Source: Xanthobacter sp. NM-25 (lineage in GTDB: Bacteria; Pseudomonadota; Alphaproteobacteria; Rhizobiales; Xanthobacteraceae). From it: DNA of 64,000 nucleotides. The notes under the pieces were generated by a model. It was not told where the DNA came from, searched no databases, and was given only the letters and a program-made list of their open reading frames with translations. The stretch is from assembly GCF_022138605.1 (NCBI RefSeq), contig NZ_JACBFS010000008.1, positions 62,001 to 126,000 on the forward strand, in the 5' to 3' direction. Made by a program: the position numbers and the translations under genes. Positions 1 through 8,639 of the stretch are shown here, piece by piece; the stretch's first letter is position 1, and the number at the start of each line of letters is the position of its first letter.

Positions 1-813
1 GCGGAAGAGGTGGCCGAGCTCAGCCGCGCCCATGGTGTGAAGCCGGGCCTGGCCGTGGTGCTGGTAGGCGAGGACCCCGCGAGCCAGGTCTATGTGCGCA
101 ACAAGGCGGCGCAGACCACGGAAGTGGGCATGGCCTCGTTCGAGTATCGCCTGCCGGCGGAGACCTCGGAACATGAGGTGCTGGCGCTGGTGAACAAGCT
201 TAATGCCGATCCGGCGGTGAACGGCATTCTTGTGCAGTTGCCGCTGCCGGCGCAGATCGACGCCGCCAAGGTGATCGCCGCCATCGACCCGGCCAAGGAC
301 GTGGACGGCTTCCACATCGTCAATGCCGGCCGCCTGGCGGTGGGCCTCGACGCGCTGGTGCCGTGCACGCCGCTCGGCTGCGTCATGCTGCTCAAGCATT
401 ATGTGGGCAACCTTTCGGGCCTGAAGGCGGTGGTGGTGGGCCGCTCCAACATCGTCGGCAAGCCGGCGGCGCAGCTGCTGCTGAAGGAAGACTGCACCGT
501 CACCATGGCCCATTCGCGCACCCGCGACCTCGCCGCCGAATGCCGGGAGGCGGACATTCTGGTGGCGGCGGTGGGCCGGCCGGAGATGATCCGCGGCGAT
601 TGGATCAAGTCCGGTGCCACGGTGATCGACGTGGGCATCAACCGCATCGCCAAGGATGACGGCAAGACGAAGCTGGTGGGCGACGTGGCCTTCGCCGAGG
701 CCCAGGGCATCGCCGGCCTCATCACGCCCGTGCCCGGCGGCGTCGGCCCCATGACCATCGCCTGCCTCTTGCAGAACACCCTCACCGCCACCCGCCGCCA
801 GAAGGGGCTGTGA
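1..813 (+). CDS. folD: Bifunctional methylenetetrahydrofolate dehydrogenase/cyclohydrolase FolD (5' end outside window)
   Basis: FolD interconverts 5,10-methylene-, 5,10-methenyl- and 10-formyl-tetrahydrofolate in the cytoplasm using NADP. The frame is open from base 1, so about 25-30 N-terminal residues lie upstream of the window. Visible family motifs are [13 protein letters not shown] (active-site Tyr and Lys region), VQLPLP, DVDGFH, PCTPLG, the cofactor loop GRSNIVGKP and the C-terminal [11 protein letters not shown]. The product ends with a basic tail. A pterin dehydratase follows 35 bases downstream on the same strand. Next to a methanopterin/methylofuran cofactor operon, it fits a C1-metabolism neighbourhood. 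The assignment is secure; only the start is unseen. Confidence 0.97.
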   Translation, partial: AEEVAELSRAHGVKPGLAVVLVGEDPASQVYVRNKAAQTTEVGMASFEYRLPAETSEHEVLALVNKLNADPAVNGILVQLPLPAQIDAAKVIAAIDPAKDVDGFHIVNAGRLAVGLDALVPCTPLGCVMLLKHYVGNLSGLKAVVVGRSNIVGKPAAQLLLKEDCTVTMAHSRTRDLAAECREADILVAAVGRPEMIRGDWIKSGATVIDVGINRIAKDDGKTKLVGDVAFAEAQGIAGLITPVPGGVGPMTIACLLQNTLTATRRQKGL

Positions 814-848
814 GGGGCGGGCATTCCGCCCAACCCGGGAGCGCACCC

Positions 849-1229
849 ATGAGCATCGACCGCAAGCAGACCTTTTCGACCGCTGAGATCGAGGCCCGGC
901 TTGCGGCCGAGCTGCCCCACTGGCGCTATGAGGATGGCTGGATTCGCCGCACCTACCGCACCAACAGCTGGAAGGGCACGCTGATGGTGATCAACACGGT
1001 GGGCCACCTCGCTGAGGCGGCGTGGCACCATCCGGACCTCACCGCCTCCTATGCCTGGGTGGAGGTGCGCCTCCAGTCCCACGATGCCAAGGGCATCACC
1101 GTGCGCGACTTCGCCCTCGCTCAAAAGATCGAGGAGGTGGTGATGTGGCAGCCCGGCGCGGCGGAGGATGCGCCTCTGGAAGGCACCCCCGCCCACGACC
1201 TGCGCTTCGCCTACATCAAGTACGATTGA
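849..1229 (+). CDS. 4a-hydroxytetrahydrobiopterin dehydratase (pterin-4a-carbinolamine dehydratase)
   Basis: A 126-residue protein of the PCD/DCoH family, which dehydrates 4a-hydroxy-tetrahydropterin to the quinonoid dihydropterin. The family core is visible as a HHPDLTASYAWVEV stretch followed by SHDAKGITVRDFALA; the adjacent histidines and the HDA segment are the usual active-site residues. I chose the ATG at 849 rather than an in-frame start 39 bases upstream, because it gives the normal family length and has a GGGAG-type ribosome binding site about eight bases before it. No phenylalanine hydroxylase gene is in view. Its place beside folD and the methanopterin operon suggests pterin recycling or a pterin cofactor role, which is inference. 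Confidence 0.93.
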   Translation: MSIDRKQTFSTAEIEARLAAELPHWRYEDGWIRRTYRTNSWKGTLMVINTVGHLAEAAWHHPDLTASYAWVEVRLQSHDAKGITVRDFALAQKIEEVVMWQPGAAEDAPLEGTPAHDLRFAYIKYD

Positions 1230-1458
1230 GCGCCGGCGCGCGGAGTGCCTCGGGTTCAGCGATCGGCTCCACGAGGGCGGCGGTGTCTTTCGGGAACCCT
1301 GAAGCGGGCCCCGTCGGCGATGACCGCCGGCGCGTGGTGGCAGCCATCCTGACGGCGCGCGCCCTGCTGCCGTATCCTGGGATGGGCGGGCGCGCGGCTG
1401 GACCCGGGCGGTCGGCAGGGCCTATGAAGGCGCCAACGACAAAGCTGGGAGATCCGCC

Positions 1459-2532
1459 ATGAGCGCGCTGATGCACCGCCTGCAGATGGAGATTCCGATC
1501 ATCCAGGCGCCCATGGCGGGCACCTCCACGCCCGCGCTGGCCGCGGCCGTGGCCGCGGCCGGCGGGCTCGGCTCCATCGCCTTGGGCGCAGTGGATGCAC
1601 AGGCGGGGCGCAAGATGATCGCCGCGACCCGGGCGCTGGTGAACAAGCCCTTCAACGTCAATCTGTTCTGCCACGCTCCGGCGGTGCGCGATGCAACCCG
1701 TGAGGCGGCGTGGCTGGCCGCGCTCGCGCCCGCCTTCGCCCGGTTCGGCGCCACCCCGCCCGCCGAGATCCATGAGATCTACCGCAGCCTCAATGCGGAT
1801 CCGGAGATGGCCGAGATGCTGGTGGCCGAGCGCCCGGCGGTGGTGAGCTTCCATTTCGGCCTGCCGCCGGCTGATCTGGTGACCCGGCTGAAGGCTGAAG
1901 GCGTGGTGCTGCTGGCGAGCGCCACCAGCCTGGACGAGGCGCGGGCGGTGGCCGCCGCCGGCATGGATGGGGTGGTGGCGCAGGGCTATGAGGCCGGCGG
2001 CCATCGCGGCATCTTCGATCCTGCCGGCGCCGATGATCGCCTCTCCACGTTGGCCCTGGTGCAGGTGCTGGCGCGCGAACTCTCCATTCCGGTCATCGCC
2101 GCCGGCGGCATCATGACCGGCGGCGGCATCGCCGCGGCATTCGCCGCCGGGGCTGAGCTGGTGCAATTGGGCACCGCCTTCATCGGCTGCCCGGAAAGCG
2201 CGGCGGATGCCGGCCATCGCGCTGCCCTGGCGAGCTCCGCCGCCTTCCACACGGTGATGACCGACGCCATTTCCGGACGGCCGGCCCGCTGCCTCGCCAA
2301 CGGCTTCACCGCGCTCGCGGCCACCCTCGATACGCCGCGTGCCGCCTATCCGGTGGCCTATGATGCCGGCAAGGCCCTCAACGCGGCGGCCAAGGCGGCG
2401 GGCGATGCCAGCTTCGGCGCCCAATGGGCGGGGCAGGGGGCGCCCCTCGCCCGTGCCCTGCCGGCCGCCGAACTGTGCGACCTGCTGATGCGGGAATACG
2501 CTTCCGTCCGCGCCGCTTTGGCGGTGCGCTGA
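1459..2532 (+). CDS. NAD(P)H-dependent flavin oxidoreductase / nitronate monooxygenase family
   Basis: A 357-residue TIM-barrel FMN enzyme of the nitronate monooxygenase (2-nitropropane dioxygenase-like) family. The N-terminal IPIIQAPMAG motif, the GGLGSI loop, the central GYEAGGHRG phosphate-binding motif and the IAAGGI segment are typical FMN contacts. These enzymes oxidise alkyl nitronates or act as general NAD(P)H:acceptor oxidoreductases; the sequence does not decide which. It is preceded by about 230 bases without a gene and converges on the mfnB end with only nine bases between the stops. It is probably its own transcription unit. Confidence 0.88.
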   Translation: MSALMHRLQMEIPIIQAPMAGTSTPALAAAVAAAGGLGSIALGAVDAQAGRKMIAATRALVNKPFNVNLFCHAPAVRDATREAAWLAALAPAFARFGATPPAEIHEIYRSLNADPEMAEMLVAERPAVVSFHFGLPPADLVTRLKAEGVVLLASATSLDEARAVAAAGMDGVVAQGYEAGGHRGIFDPAGADDRLSTLALVQVLARELSIPVIAAGGIMTGGGIAAAFAAGAELVQLGTAFIGCPESAADAGHRAALASSAAFHTVMTDAISGRPARCLANGFTALAATLDTPRAAYPVAYDAGKALNAAAKAAGDASFGAQWAGQGAPLARALPAAELCDLLMREYASVRAALAVR

Positions 2533-2541
2533 GGGGCGGCC

Positions 2542-3267
2542 TCAGGCGGCGGCTGCGCTGCCGCCTTTGAGGGCCGCGCCGACCGCGGCGAGGCGTTCGG
2601 GATCAAGCGCGCCGGTGCGGCCTGTGGCGCACAGGGCGCCGCGAAAGCCCAGATAATCGGGGTGAAGCGCCGCCAGGGGCGCGACGTCGGCGAGCGTCAG
2701 GGAGCCGGCGAGGCCGGTCATCAGCCGCTGCGCCCGCGCCGCCGCCACGAAGCGGGTGAGGGTGGCCTCGTCGAGATGGATGCGCAGGCTGCCGGCGGCC
2801 TTGTCGGCGGTGTCCAGCATCACGCCGGCAAAGCCCGCCGCCGCGAACGCCGGGATGAGGTCGATGTCCGGCCTCTGATCCGCGAACAGCACGGCGATGA
2901 GCCGGCGCTGGCGGGCAAGAGGGGCGAGCGCCTCCAGGCACGGCGCCAGGGTGGCCGCGGTGGGCGTGGGAAAGCCGATCTTCACCAGTGGCACGCCGGT
3001 GGCGGCGGTGCGGCGGGCGGCGGCGACCAGCGCTTCGGGCTCCAGCGGCACATCGCCTACGGTGGCGCTGAGATTGGCGCGGGTGCCGGAGGCGAGCCAG
3101 CGCGCCACCGCTTCTTCCAGCTCGTCCGGCGCCCAGGCGCCGAGCGCGCCCTCGGCCGGGTTCTTGAGATCGACGATGTCGGCGCCGAACGCCAGCACCG
3201 TTTCCATCTCGCTCAGGGTGGCGACCGAGGCGAGAAAGCCGGGGGGCCGGGTGACATCCGCGCTCAT
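2542..3267 (-). CDS. mfnB: (5-formylfuran-3-yl)methyl phosphate synthase, MfnB family
   Basis: A 241-residue enzyme of the MfnB family, which makes the furan precursor of methylofuran from two glyceraldehyde-3-phosphate molecules. The N-terminal ASVATLSEMETVLAFGADI and the DLKNPAEGALGAW segment match the family; the lysine in DLKNP is the expected Schiff-base residue, and VKIGFP is the second lysine-bearing strand. It is the last gene of the minus-strand operon and overlaps the stop of the DUF447 gene by four bases. In methylotrophs methylofuran carries the formyl group produced by formyltransferase/hydrolase. The C-terminus is alanine and glycine rich. Family confidence is high; the reaction is by homology. 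Confidence 0.88.
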   Translation of the reverse strand: MSADVTRPPGFLASVATLSEMETVLAFGADIVDLKNPAEGALGAWAPDELEEAVARWLASGTRANLSATVGDVPLEPEALVAAARRTAATGVPLVKIGFPTPTAATLAPCLEALAPLARQRRLIAVLFADQRPDIDLIPAFAAAGFAGVMLDTADKAAGSLRIHLDEATLTRFVAAARAQRLMTGLAGSLTLADVAPLAALHPDYLGFRGALCATGRTGALDPERLAAVGAALKGGSAAAA

Positions 3268-3824
3268 GATGCCACCTGCGCCCGGTGCGCGGCCACCGTA
3301 TCCACCAGCCAGCCCCAGGCCTCCTGCTCAGCCGGGCCGGCGGTTTTTTCCACGGCGATGGCGAGGCGCGCCATCTCCCGCGCCACCTCGTCGGCGGGCA
3401 GCAGATGCAGGCGCGACACCAGCACCGCCCCTTCCACCACCGCCGCCACCGCCCGGTTGAGGCCCTGGAACAGGCCGTGGCTCTCGCTGTTCACCACCCG
3501 GCAGTGGAAGCGGGGGCGCACGGGGTCGTCCTCCACCTTCTCCACCACGAATTCCGCATGGGCGAGGGTGTCGGCGAGGCGCACGCTGGCGCCGGCGGGC
3601 AGGGTGGGCCAATCGCGGCGCCGGCCGGTGACGCAGCCGGCGAAGACGCGGGCATCATCGGTGAAATTGAGCACGCCCGCGCCGCTGGCCAGGAGGTTGT
3701 CGAGGGTGCGAGAGGGGCGGAACGGCAGCAGCAGATAGCCGCCCGCCGTGAGCGTCGCGCCCATGGGGGCGATATGGGCCACGCCCGCCGGTGAGGCGGT
3801 GGTGACGATGGTCTCCCGGATCAC
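3264..3824 (-). CDS. DUF447 family protein of the methanopterin/methylofuran cluster
   Basis: A 186-residue protein of the DUF447 type, an FMN-binding split-barrel-like family found in methanogens and in bacteria with tetrahydromethanopterin. The start IRETIVTTASPAGVAHIAPMG is the family's recognisable N-terminus, followed by LLPFRPSRTLDNL and a FTDDARVFAG stretch. Translation starts at GTG (3824), one base after the TAA of the upstream gene, and the stop overlaps the mfnB start by four bases, so the genes are almost certainly co-translated. The biochemical function is not established to my knowledge. Context points to pterin or furan cofactor synthesis. Confidence 0.82.
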   Translation of the reverse strand: MIRETIVTTASPAGVAHIAPMGATLTAGGYLLLPFRPSRTLDNLLASGAGVLNFTDDARVFAGCVTGRRRDWPTLPAGASVRLADTLAHAEFVVEKVEDDPVRPRFHCRVVNSESHGLFQGLNRAVAAVVEGAVLVSRLHLLPADEVAREMARLAIAVEKTAGPAEQEAWGWLVDTVAAHRAQVAS

Positions 3825-3825
3825 T

Positions 3826-5247
3826 TTATTCGCCTTTCTGATCGGCGTTTTGCTTGGCTGGCAGGGTCGAGCCGGCCGCCTTGAATGTCAATTGATGGGC
3901 CGCATCCGCCCGCCCGCCGGTCTCCCCGGCGACGCCCCAGTGCAAGGGCTCGTCCTGGGCGTAGCGCTTGCCCAGCTGGAAGGCGATTTCCGCCCGCGCG
4001 GTCTCGACGCCGAGATAGAAGGCATGGGCGCCGTCGTTCTCCACCTTGAGATGGGGGAACAGGCCGAACGGCTCTTCCGCCACATGGTGGCCCTCGCGAT
4101 TGTAGGCGTGGATGCCCTGTTCGCTCACCTCGATGCGGAAGGCGCGGTCGGTCACTTCGCCGGCGAGCCGCTCCACCTCGGCCGGGGTGGTGGTGAAGGG
4201 CTTGCGGTCGCGCAGCGCCATCAGTCCGCCGCCGAAGCCCTGGGGCAAAGAGCGGGCCTCGCGGGCGGCGAAGAACTCGCGCCGGGCCCGGTCGAACTCG
4301 CGCACGGCGGTGCGGCAATGGGGGCTCACCTGCACCGCCAGCACCGCATTGAGATGGAGTTCCGAAATCACCCCCATGAGCAGGGCGTTGATGCCGGTGG
4401 TGTCGGCATCGGTCAGCTCGGTGACGTTGCCGATGCCCATGAGAATGGGAATATCCGGCTTCAGCCGCCGCAGCTCCGCATAGCGCAGCAGGGAGGCGGT
4501 GAAGCCGAAATGGATGGGGTCGAGGATCGGATCGGCCAGAAAGCTCTGCCCCCGGGCCTCGCAGGCCTCCACCGCGCGGATCAGCGAGGCGAGATCCCCC
4601 TGGGTCGCCGGCACCAGCACCGGAACGGCGGGGCCTTCCCGGGCAATGTCGAGCGTGGTTTCGTTGAGGCTGAGCAGAAAGTCCGCCCCCGCCCGGGTGG
4701 CGCGGGCCAGCTCGGCGGTGTCGAAACTGTCCACGCTCACCTTGAAGCCGTCGCTCTTCAGGGCGGCGATGCTCTCCTCCAGGTGCGGAAACGGCTCGTC
4801 CGGCAAAGCGCCGAGGTCGATCACGTCGGCGCCGTCGGCGCGCAGGCGGCGCGCACGCGCCAGAAGGTCGTCCACCGACAGGCGGGTGGCATCGACGATC
4901 TCGGCGAACAGCAGCACCTCCTGGCGGGAGAGATCGGCCGCGCCCTTGCCTTTGCCGAAATAGTCCGGCAGGTCCGCCGCCTCTTCCGGACCCCGGGCGA
5001 AGGGAATGCCGAAGCGCGCGGCCAGCCGGTCGAGATCGCCCCGGAAGCGGCCGGGCATGACCACGCGGTCGATGTCCTCGGGCAGCTTCAGGCGGCGTTC
5101 GACGATCTCGGCGGTCATCAGCGCTGCCACCTTCACGCCGATGTTGATGACCACCGGATGCAGCGCCTCGTCGGCGATCGCCGCGGCGATCCGGGCGATG
5201 CGGGGCTCGGCGAGGGACCCGGTGATGAGCGCAACCCGCTCGGCCAT
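3826..5247 (-). CDS. DUF6513 dihydropteroate-synthase-like protein
   Basis: A 473-residue protein with an N-terminal DUF6513-type region (residues about 1-140, ending around DYFGKGKGAADLS) and a pterin-binding TIM-barrel region like dihydropteroate synthase (GADVIDLGALPD, VSVDSFD, ADFLLSLNE, ILMGIGNVTEL). The C-terminal part carries YNREGHHVAEEPFGLFPHL and YLGVETARAEI, as in the dihydropteroate synthase-related proteins of methanogens and C1 bacteria. It probably acts in tetrahydromethanopterin synthesis rather than in folate synthesis; this is context-based. It sits in the middle of the operon, four bases after the flavoprotein gene and one base before DUF447. Confidence 0.85.
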   Translation of the reverse strand: MAERVALITGSLAEPRIARIAAAIADEALHPVVINIGVKVAALMTAEIVERRLKLPEDIDRVVMPGRFRGDLDRLAARFGIPFARGPEEAADLPDYFGKGKGAADLSRQEVLLFAEIVDATRLSVDDLLARARRLRADGADVIDLGALPDEPFPHLEESIAALKSDGFKVSVDSFDTAELARATRAGADFLLSLNETTLDIAREGPAVPVLVPATQGDLASLIRAVEACEARGQSFLADPILDPIHFGFTASLLRYAELRRLKPDIPILMGIGNVTELTDADTTGINALLMGVISELHLNAVLAVQVSPHCRTAVREFDRARREFFAAREARSLPQGFGGGLMALRDRKPFTTTPAEVERLAGEVTDRAFRIEVSEQGIHAYNREGHHVAEEPFGLFPHLKVENDGAHAFYLGVETARAEIAFQLGKRYAQDEPLHWGVAGETGGRADAAHQLTFKAAGSTLPAKQNADQKGE

Positions 5248-5251
5248 GGCC

Positions 5252-5824
5252 TCACCCCGCAGCGGGTGCGAGGCCGGCGGCGACGAGCTCGGCGCGGCGG
5301 CGGGCGATGAGGATCTTCAGCTCGCTGAGGCTCTCGGCCACCGCGGTGGCCTCGAAATCCTTGAGCTTTTGCGTGTTCTCCAGGTCGATCCGGCGCGGAT
5401 AGACCGGCACCGGCCCTTCGGGAGCCATGGTGATCAGCTCCGGCGCGCTGTCGCAGGCGAACACGATGCACGGCACCCGGCACTTGCCGGCCTGGGCGAA
5501 GCAATTGGTGACCAGGGAGTCGGAAATGCCATAGACCGCCTTCGCCACGGTGTTGGAGGTGGCGGGGGAGACCACCAGCGTGTGGTATTCCCCATGGTAG
5601 AAGCGGCCGATGGAGGCGGAGGAGGCGCTGTCGTCACGATAGATGTTGACGCTCTCCGGCAGCGGCTCCTTGTCTTGCCGGTACATGCGCAGCACCTCGG
5701 CGGCGGCGGCGGAGATGAAGAGATCCACGTCTCCCAGGTCGCGGATGATCTCCATGCTCTCGGTGAAGAAATGGCCGGAACCCGTCAGGGCCCAGGCCCA
5801 GCGGGGAGGGGGCACTTTGCTCAT
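5252..5824 (-). CDS. dmrB: Archaeoflavoprotein-like flavoprotein, probable dihydromethanopterin reductase (DmrB type)
   Basis: A 190-residue FMN protein of the HFCD/AfpA type. Family features are WALTGSGHFFTES at the N-terminus, FISAAAAEVLRMY, the IGRFYHGEY loop, VVSPATSNTVAKAVYGISD and LVTNCFAQAGK, then YPRRIDLEN. In Burkholderia and methanogens this family (DmrB) reduces dihydromethanopterin to tetrahydromethanopterin with an electron acceptor/donor, and it occurs with methylofuran genes. It is the second gene of the minus-strand operon, 15 bases after the kinase gene. The fold assignment is firm. The dmrB symbol is used by homology and context, since other members transfer electrons elsewhere. 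Confidence 0.78.
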   Translation of the reverse strand: MSKVPPPRWAWALTGSGHFFTESMEIIRDLGDVDLFISAAAAEVLRMYRQDKEPLPESVNIYRDDSASSASIGRFYHGEYHTLVVSPATSNTVAKAVYGISDSLVTNCFAQAGKCRVPCIVFACDSAPELITMAPEGPVPVYPRRIDLENTQKLKDFEATAVAESLSELKILIARRRAELVAAGLAPAAG

Positions 5825-5839
5825 GGGGGCCTTCGCCCT

Positions 5840-6496
5840 TCACGGTTCGTGGGTCCTGCCCGCCGCTTCATAAGGGGCAAGGACGGTGTCGAGGGTGGAC
5901 GCATCGTCCGCGGCGGCAAGCACAATATCGCCTTCGTAGCCCGATGCCATGCCCGCAAAGGCCGCATCCACGAGGCCGGTGGCGCTCCAGCCGGCAAGAT
6001 CCGTGGCGGCGCCGGCGGGCGGGATGGCGGCTCCCGGCGCCTTCACCAGCAGCAGGCGCGGGGCGCCCAATTGCCGCGCCAGCCATAAGGCGAGGCTGTC
6101 GGAGGTGATGTCCCAGCTCTCGGCGATGTCGGGATGGCCCACCAGCACTGCCGCGGGAAACCATAACGCCGCGCTCGGCCCGGCGGCGGCGAGGCCGGCC
6201 AGGGTGCGGGCGGGGCGCAGGGCGGGCGCGAGATCGGCCAGAGCATGGGCCATCTGCTCCATGGCCAGCACCGCCATGCGGTGGGCGGCCCCTTCGCCGA
6301 GCCCCCATTGGGGCTGGACGGTGCGCACGCCATCGGCAAGAGCGCCGCCGCCGGGCACCAGCACCACCCCGCTGAGTGGCGCCAAACGCGCCAACAGGGC
6401 GCGCGGTGGCGCATCTCGCATCAGGCTGCCGCCCAGTTTCACCACCAGCAGCGGCGGGGCGGGTGAGGGGCTCAAGGTCGCATCCGGTTCCAGCAT
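5840..6496 (-). CDS. mfnE: Amino acid kinase family protein, MfnE-like furan phosphate kinase
   Basis: A 218-residue amino-acid-kinase fold protein. The start has VVKLGGSLM (phosphate-binding loop with Lys), then VVLVPGGGALADGVR, and the C-terminal part has SDSLALWLA and LLLVKAPGA. In the methylofuran pathway MfnE phosphorylates [5-(aminomethyl)furan-3-yl]methyl phosphate to the diphosphate. The protein is short compared with glutamate or aspartate kinases, as expected for MfnE. It is the first gene of the five-gene operon and starts 192 bases from the divergent cytochrome c start. No strong ribosome binding site precedes the ATG. The kinase fold is clear; substrate identity rests on the operon. 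Confidence 0.72.
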   Translation of the reverse strand: MLEPDATLSPSPAPPLLVVKLGGSLMRDAPPRALLARLAPLSGVVLVPGGGALADGVRTVQPQWGLGEGAAHRMAVLAMEQMAHALADLAPALRPARTLAGLAAAGPSAALWFPAAVLVGHPDIAESWDITSDSLALWLARQLGAPRLLLVKAPGAAIPPAGAATDLAGWSATGLVDAAFAGMASGYEGDIVLAAADDASTLDTVLAPYEAAGRTHEP

Positions 6497-6688
6497 GAAG
6501 CTATGATAATGAAAAACGGGGTTTATCTCGCGCCCGCGCCAGCGCGGAGTCGGGTGAGGAAAGCCCTCATGATGGCACGCTTTTCGCTACGAGCGGGCTG
6601 TTTTGCGCGGCCGGGGCCGTCCGTCGGCAGCGGCAAGAAGGGATAGTGCGGTGTGATGGAGCATCGCGCGCGGAAAAGGGAGTGCCTC

Positions 6689-7081
6689 ATGCGACTCGTA
6701 TTGGCCTCGATGCTGCTGTTGGCCACCGCCGGGACGGCGTTCGCGGAACCGGATGCCGCCAAGGGCGAGACCGTCTTCAAGAAATGCATGGCGTGCCATG
6801 CCATCGGCCCCGGCGCCAAGACCAAGGTGGGCCCGCCGCTCAACGGCATTGTCGGCGCCAAATGGGCGCATATGGAGGGCTATGCCTATTCCCAGGACAT
6901 CAAGGACGGCGCCGCCGCCGGCAAGGTGTGGGACCTGGAGACCCTCAACAATTACCTCACCAATCCAAAGGTGCTGGCCCCCAAGGGCAAGATGGCCTTC
7001 GCCGGTGTGAAGAATGACGAGGAGCGCGCCAACCTGATCGCGTTCCTCTCCCAGTTCGACGCCGAGGGCAACAAGAAGTGA
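6689..7081 (+). CDS. Small periplasmic class I cytochrome c (c2-like)
   Basis: A 130-residue exported electron carrier. A signal peptide (MRLVLASMLLLATAGTAFAE) precedes a mature protein with the haem motif CMACH in FKKCMACHAIGPG; the distal methionine is probably in GKMAFAGV. The layout (VGPPLNGIVG, YLTNPKVLAPKGKMAF) is that of cytochrome c2/c550-type proteins. I chose the ATG at 6689, which has an AAGGGAG site eight bases upstream and directly begins the signal peptide, over an in-frame ATG 36 bases upstream. A strong terminator follows the stop. It stands alone, divergent from the C1-cofactor operon; a role as carrier in methylotrophic or thiosulfate respiration is possible but not shown. 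Confidence 0.92.
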   Translation: MRLVLASMLLLATAGTAFAEPDAAKGETVFKKCMACHAIGPGAKTKVGPPLNGIVGAKWAHMEGYAYSQDIKDGAAAGKVWDLETLNNYLTNPKVLAPKGKMAFAGVKNDEERANLIAFLSQFDAEGNKK

Positions 7082-7086
7082 CGCAT

Positions 7087-7121
7087 GCGGCCGGCGGGTG
7101 ATCCCGCCGGCCGCTGATTTT
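7087..7121 (+). terminator. Rho-independent terminator after cytochrome c
   Basis: A perfect 12-base-pair GC-rich stem (7087-7098 with 7103-7114), a four-base TGAT loop and a short T-rich tail (TGATTTT). It begins six bases after the cytochrome stop and lies between convergent genes, so it may also end the desaturase transcript. Confidence 0.85.
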
Positions 7122-7155
7122 CTGGCGCGTCTCACCCGGAAGGCCCGGCGACGGC

Positions 7156-8418
7156 TCAAATGCCCGAACCGTCCTGCTCTCCGGGTTCGGCATCGGTCGT
7201 CGCCGCTTCGGCCGCCTGCGCCTTTGCGAACTGTACCGCCTGCAGGGCGATGGCCTCGCCCAGGCCGAACAGCACCCGGGTCGCCGCGGCCCGCGGCAGG
7301 GTGCCGGCCCGGCGCGCCTCTAGCTCCCGGCGCGGGGTCTCCCACCAGTCGAAGAAGCGGTGGCCGGTGGGCCACGCCATGTGGTGCCAGGCGTGGGCGA
7401 TCATGGAGCTGTCCAGAACCGCCAGCCGGGCCGGGATGTGGAGCGCCAGCAGGCGGGCGGTGAACACCGTCCAGGCCCTGGCCTTGGCAAAGCCGGTGAG
7501 GTCTGACGCCGGCAGCGGATCCACCGGCACCCGGTCCCAGTTGCGGGCGGCGTGGGCGGCATGGTCGTTGGCCGCGCCGGATTGCGCATAGGGATGCTCG
7601 GTGACCACCTGCAGCAGGGCCGCGATGTTGTAGCCCACGGTCCAGGGCAGGCCGATGGCCATCAGCCACACTGGCAGCGGCAGCACCGCAGCGCTGGCCA
7701 CCACCAGCAGCAGCGGCGGCAGGGCCATGAGGCGGCGGGAGCGCCGTCCCGTGGCGAAGTTGGATTTCAGCCGCGCCCAGATCATCCCGGCGTGCCAAAA
7801 CGGGTCGAGGGCGGTCAGCAGCAGTTCCAGGCGGAGCGAGCGGATGCCCAGCCCGCGCCACAGGCGCCAGCTGTGCAGGTCCATGCCGTCCGGGTCCCGG
7901 AGGGTGCCGAGCTTGTCCGTGTCATGGTGGGGACCATGGCTGCGGCGATAGTCGAGCCCGTTGCGGGTGAGGGTGAGGGCGGTGCCGATGTCCAACACCC
8001 ATTCGTTGAGCGACCGGGCGCGGGCCTTCGCCACGCCCCGCTCGCGATAGAAGGCGGCGATGACGCCGTGCGCCGCCTCATGGGCGTGCCCGACCACCAG
8101 CCGCCGCAACCGGCCGACGACCCCCAGGCTCGCATAGGCCGAGATGAGGGCGGCCAACGGACCGGTGACACTCAGAGGATCGGCATGGGCGATGGCGGCG
8201 CCGGCGGCGGCCGTGGCCGAGAAGCCGGCGAGCCACCCGATGTCGGCGGCCAGCACCCTCAGCGGCGTGGTGGCGCGCGCCGGCTGGCGCGGATCGGGCA
8301 GGCCGGTGAGCCGCTCGTGCAGTCCGCGAAGGAACCGGGGCAGGCGTGCCCGGTCACTGAAGATGCGGTTGAGACGCGCGTCGTCCTGGTAGTCGTGGGG
8401 GAAGAGGAGTTGGGCCAT
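7156..8418 (-). CDS. Membrane fatty acid desaturase family protein
   Basis: A 420-residue membrane di-iron desaturase (474 residues if translation starts at 8580). Counting from 8418, the three histidine clusters are HAHEAAH, RSHGPHHD and AHAWHH, with hydrophobic segments before and between them (AADIGWLAGFSATAAAGAA, LMALPPLLLVVASAAVLP and others). The substrate cannot be read from the sequence. Both ATGs at 8418 and 8580 have the same AGGAGG site five bases upstream, because the leader is duplicated; the frame stays open between them. I chose 8418 because the 54 extra residues are a diverged copy of the normal N-terminus followed by translated leader. It converges on the cytochrome gene. Confidence 0.82.
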   Translation of the reverse strand: MAQLLFPHDYQDDARLNRIFSDRARLPRFLRGLHERLTGLPDPRQPARATTPLRVLAADIGWLAGFSATAAAGAAIAHADPLSVTGPLAALISAYASLGVVGRLRRLVVGHAHEAAHGVIAAFYRERGVAKARARSLNEWVLDIGTALTLTRNGLDYRRSHGPHHDTDKLGTLRDPDGMDLHSWRLWRGLGIRSLRLELLLTALDPFWHAGMIWARLKSNFATGRRSRRLMALPPLLLVVASAAVLPLPVWLMAIGLPWTVGYNIAALLQVVTEHPYAQSGAANDHAAHAARNWDRVPVDPLPASDLTGFAKARAWTVFTARLLALHIPARLAVLDSSMIAHAWHHMAWPTGHRFFDWWETPRRELEARRAGTLPRAAATRVLFGLGEAIALQAVQFAKAQAAEAATTDAEPGEQDGSGI

Positions 8419-8637
8419 GCGAACCTCCTGTTGGGCTGGCTCGCAGAGGCTTGAGTTTCCCCGGACGGCGGGGTGGCGGGTGAGCAACTTCAGCAGCCGG
8501 CCGAGGCGCCGGAGCGCGCGCGGCTGCTGGAGGAGACGATCGTCGTTGTGGTTCTCGTGGGAGAAGGACGTGTGGGCCATGCGAACCTCCTGTTTGGCTG
8601 GTCCGCTGAGGCTTGAGTTTCCCCGGAAGGCGGGGAC
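8416..8637 (-). repeat. Tandem duplication of the desaturase leader and first codons (162-base period)
   Basis: The 61 bases at 8577-8637 and 8416-8476 match at 56 positions. Read on the minus strand, each copy has a small CCCCG/CGGGG hairpin, a conserved stretch, the AGGAGG site and ATGGCC. The similarity continues into the coding part: MAHTSFSHENHNDDRL from the upstream copy against MAQLLFPHDYQDDARL from the downstream copy. The period of 162 bases keeps both starts in one frame, so a 474-residue form could be made. The leader halves are better conserved than the coding halves. Confidence 0.8.
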
Positions 8638-8639
8638 AT

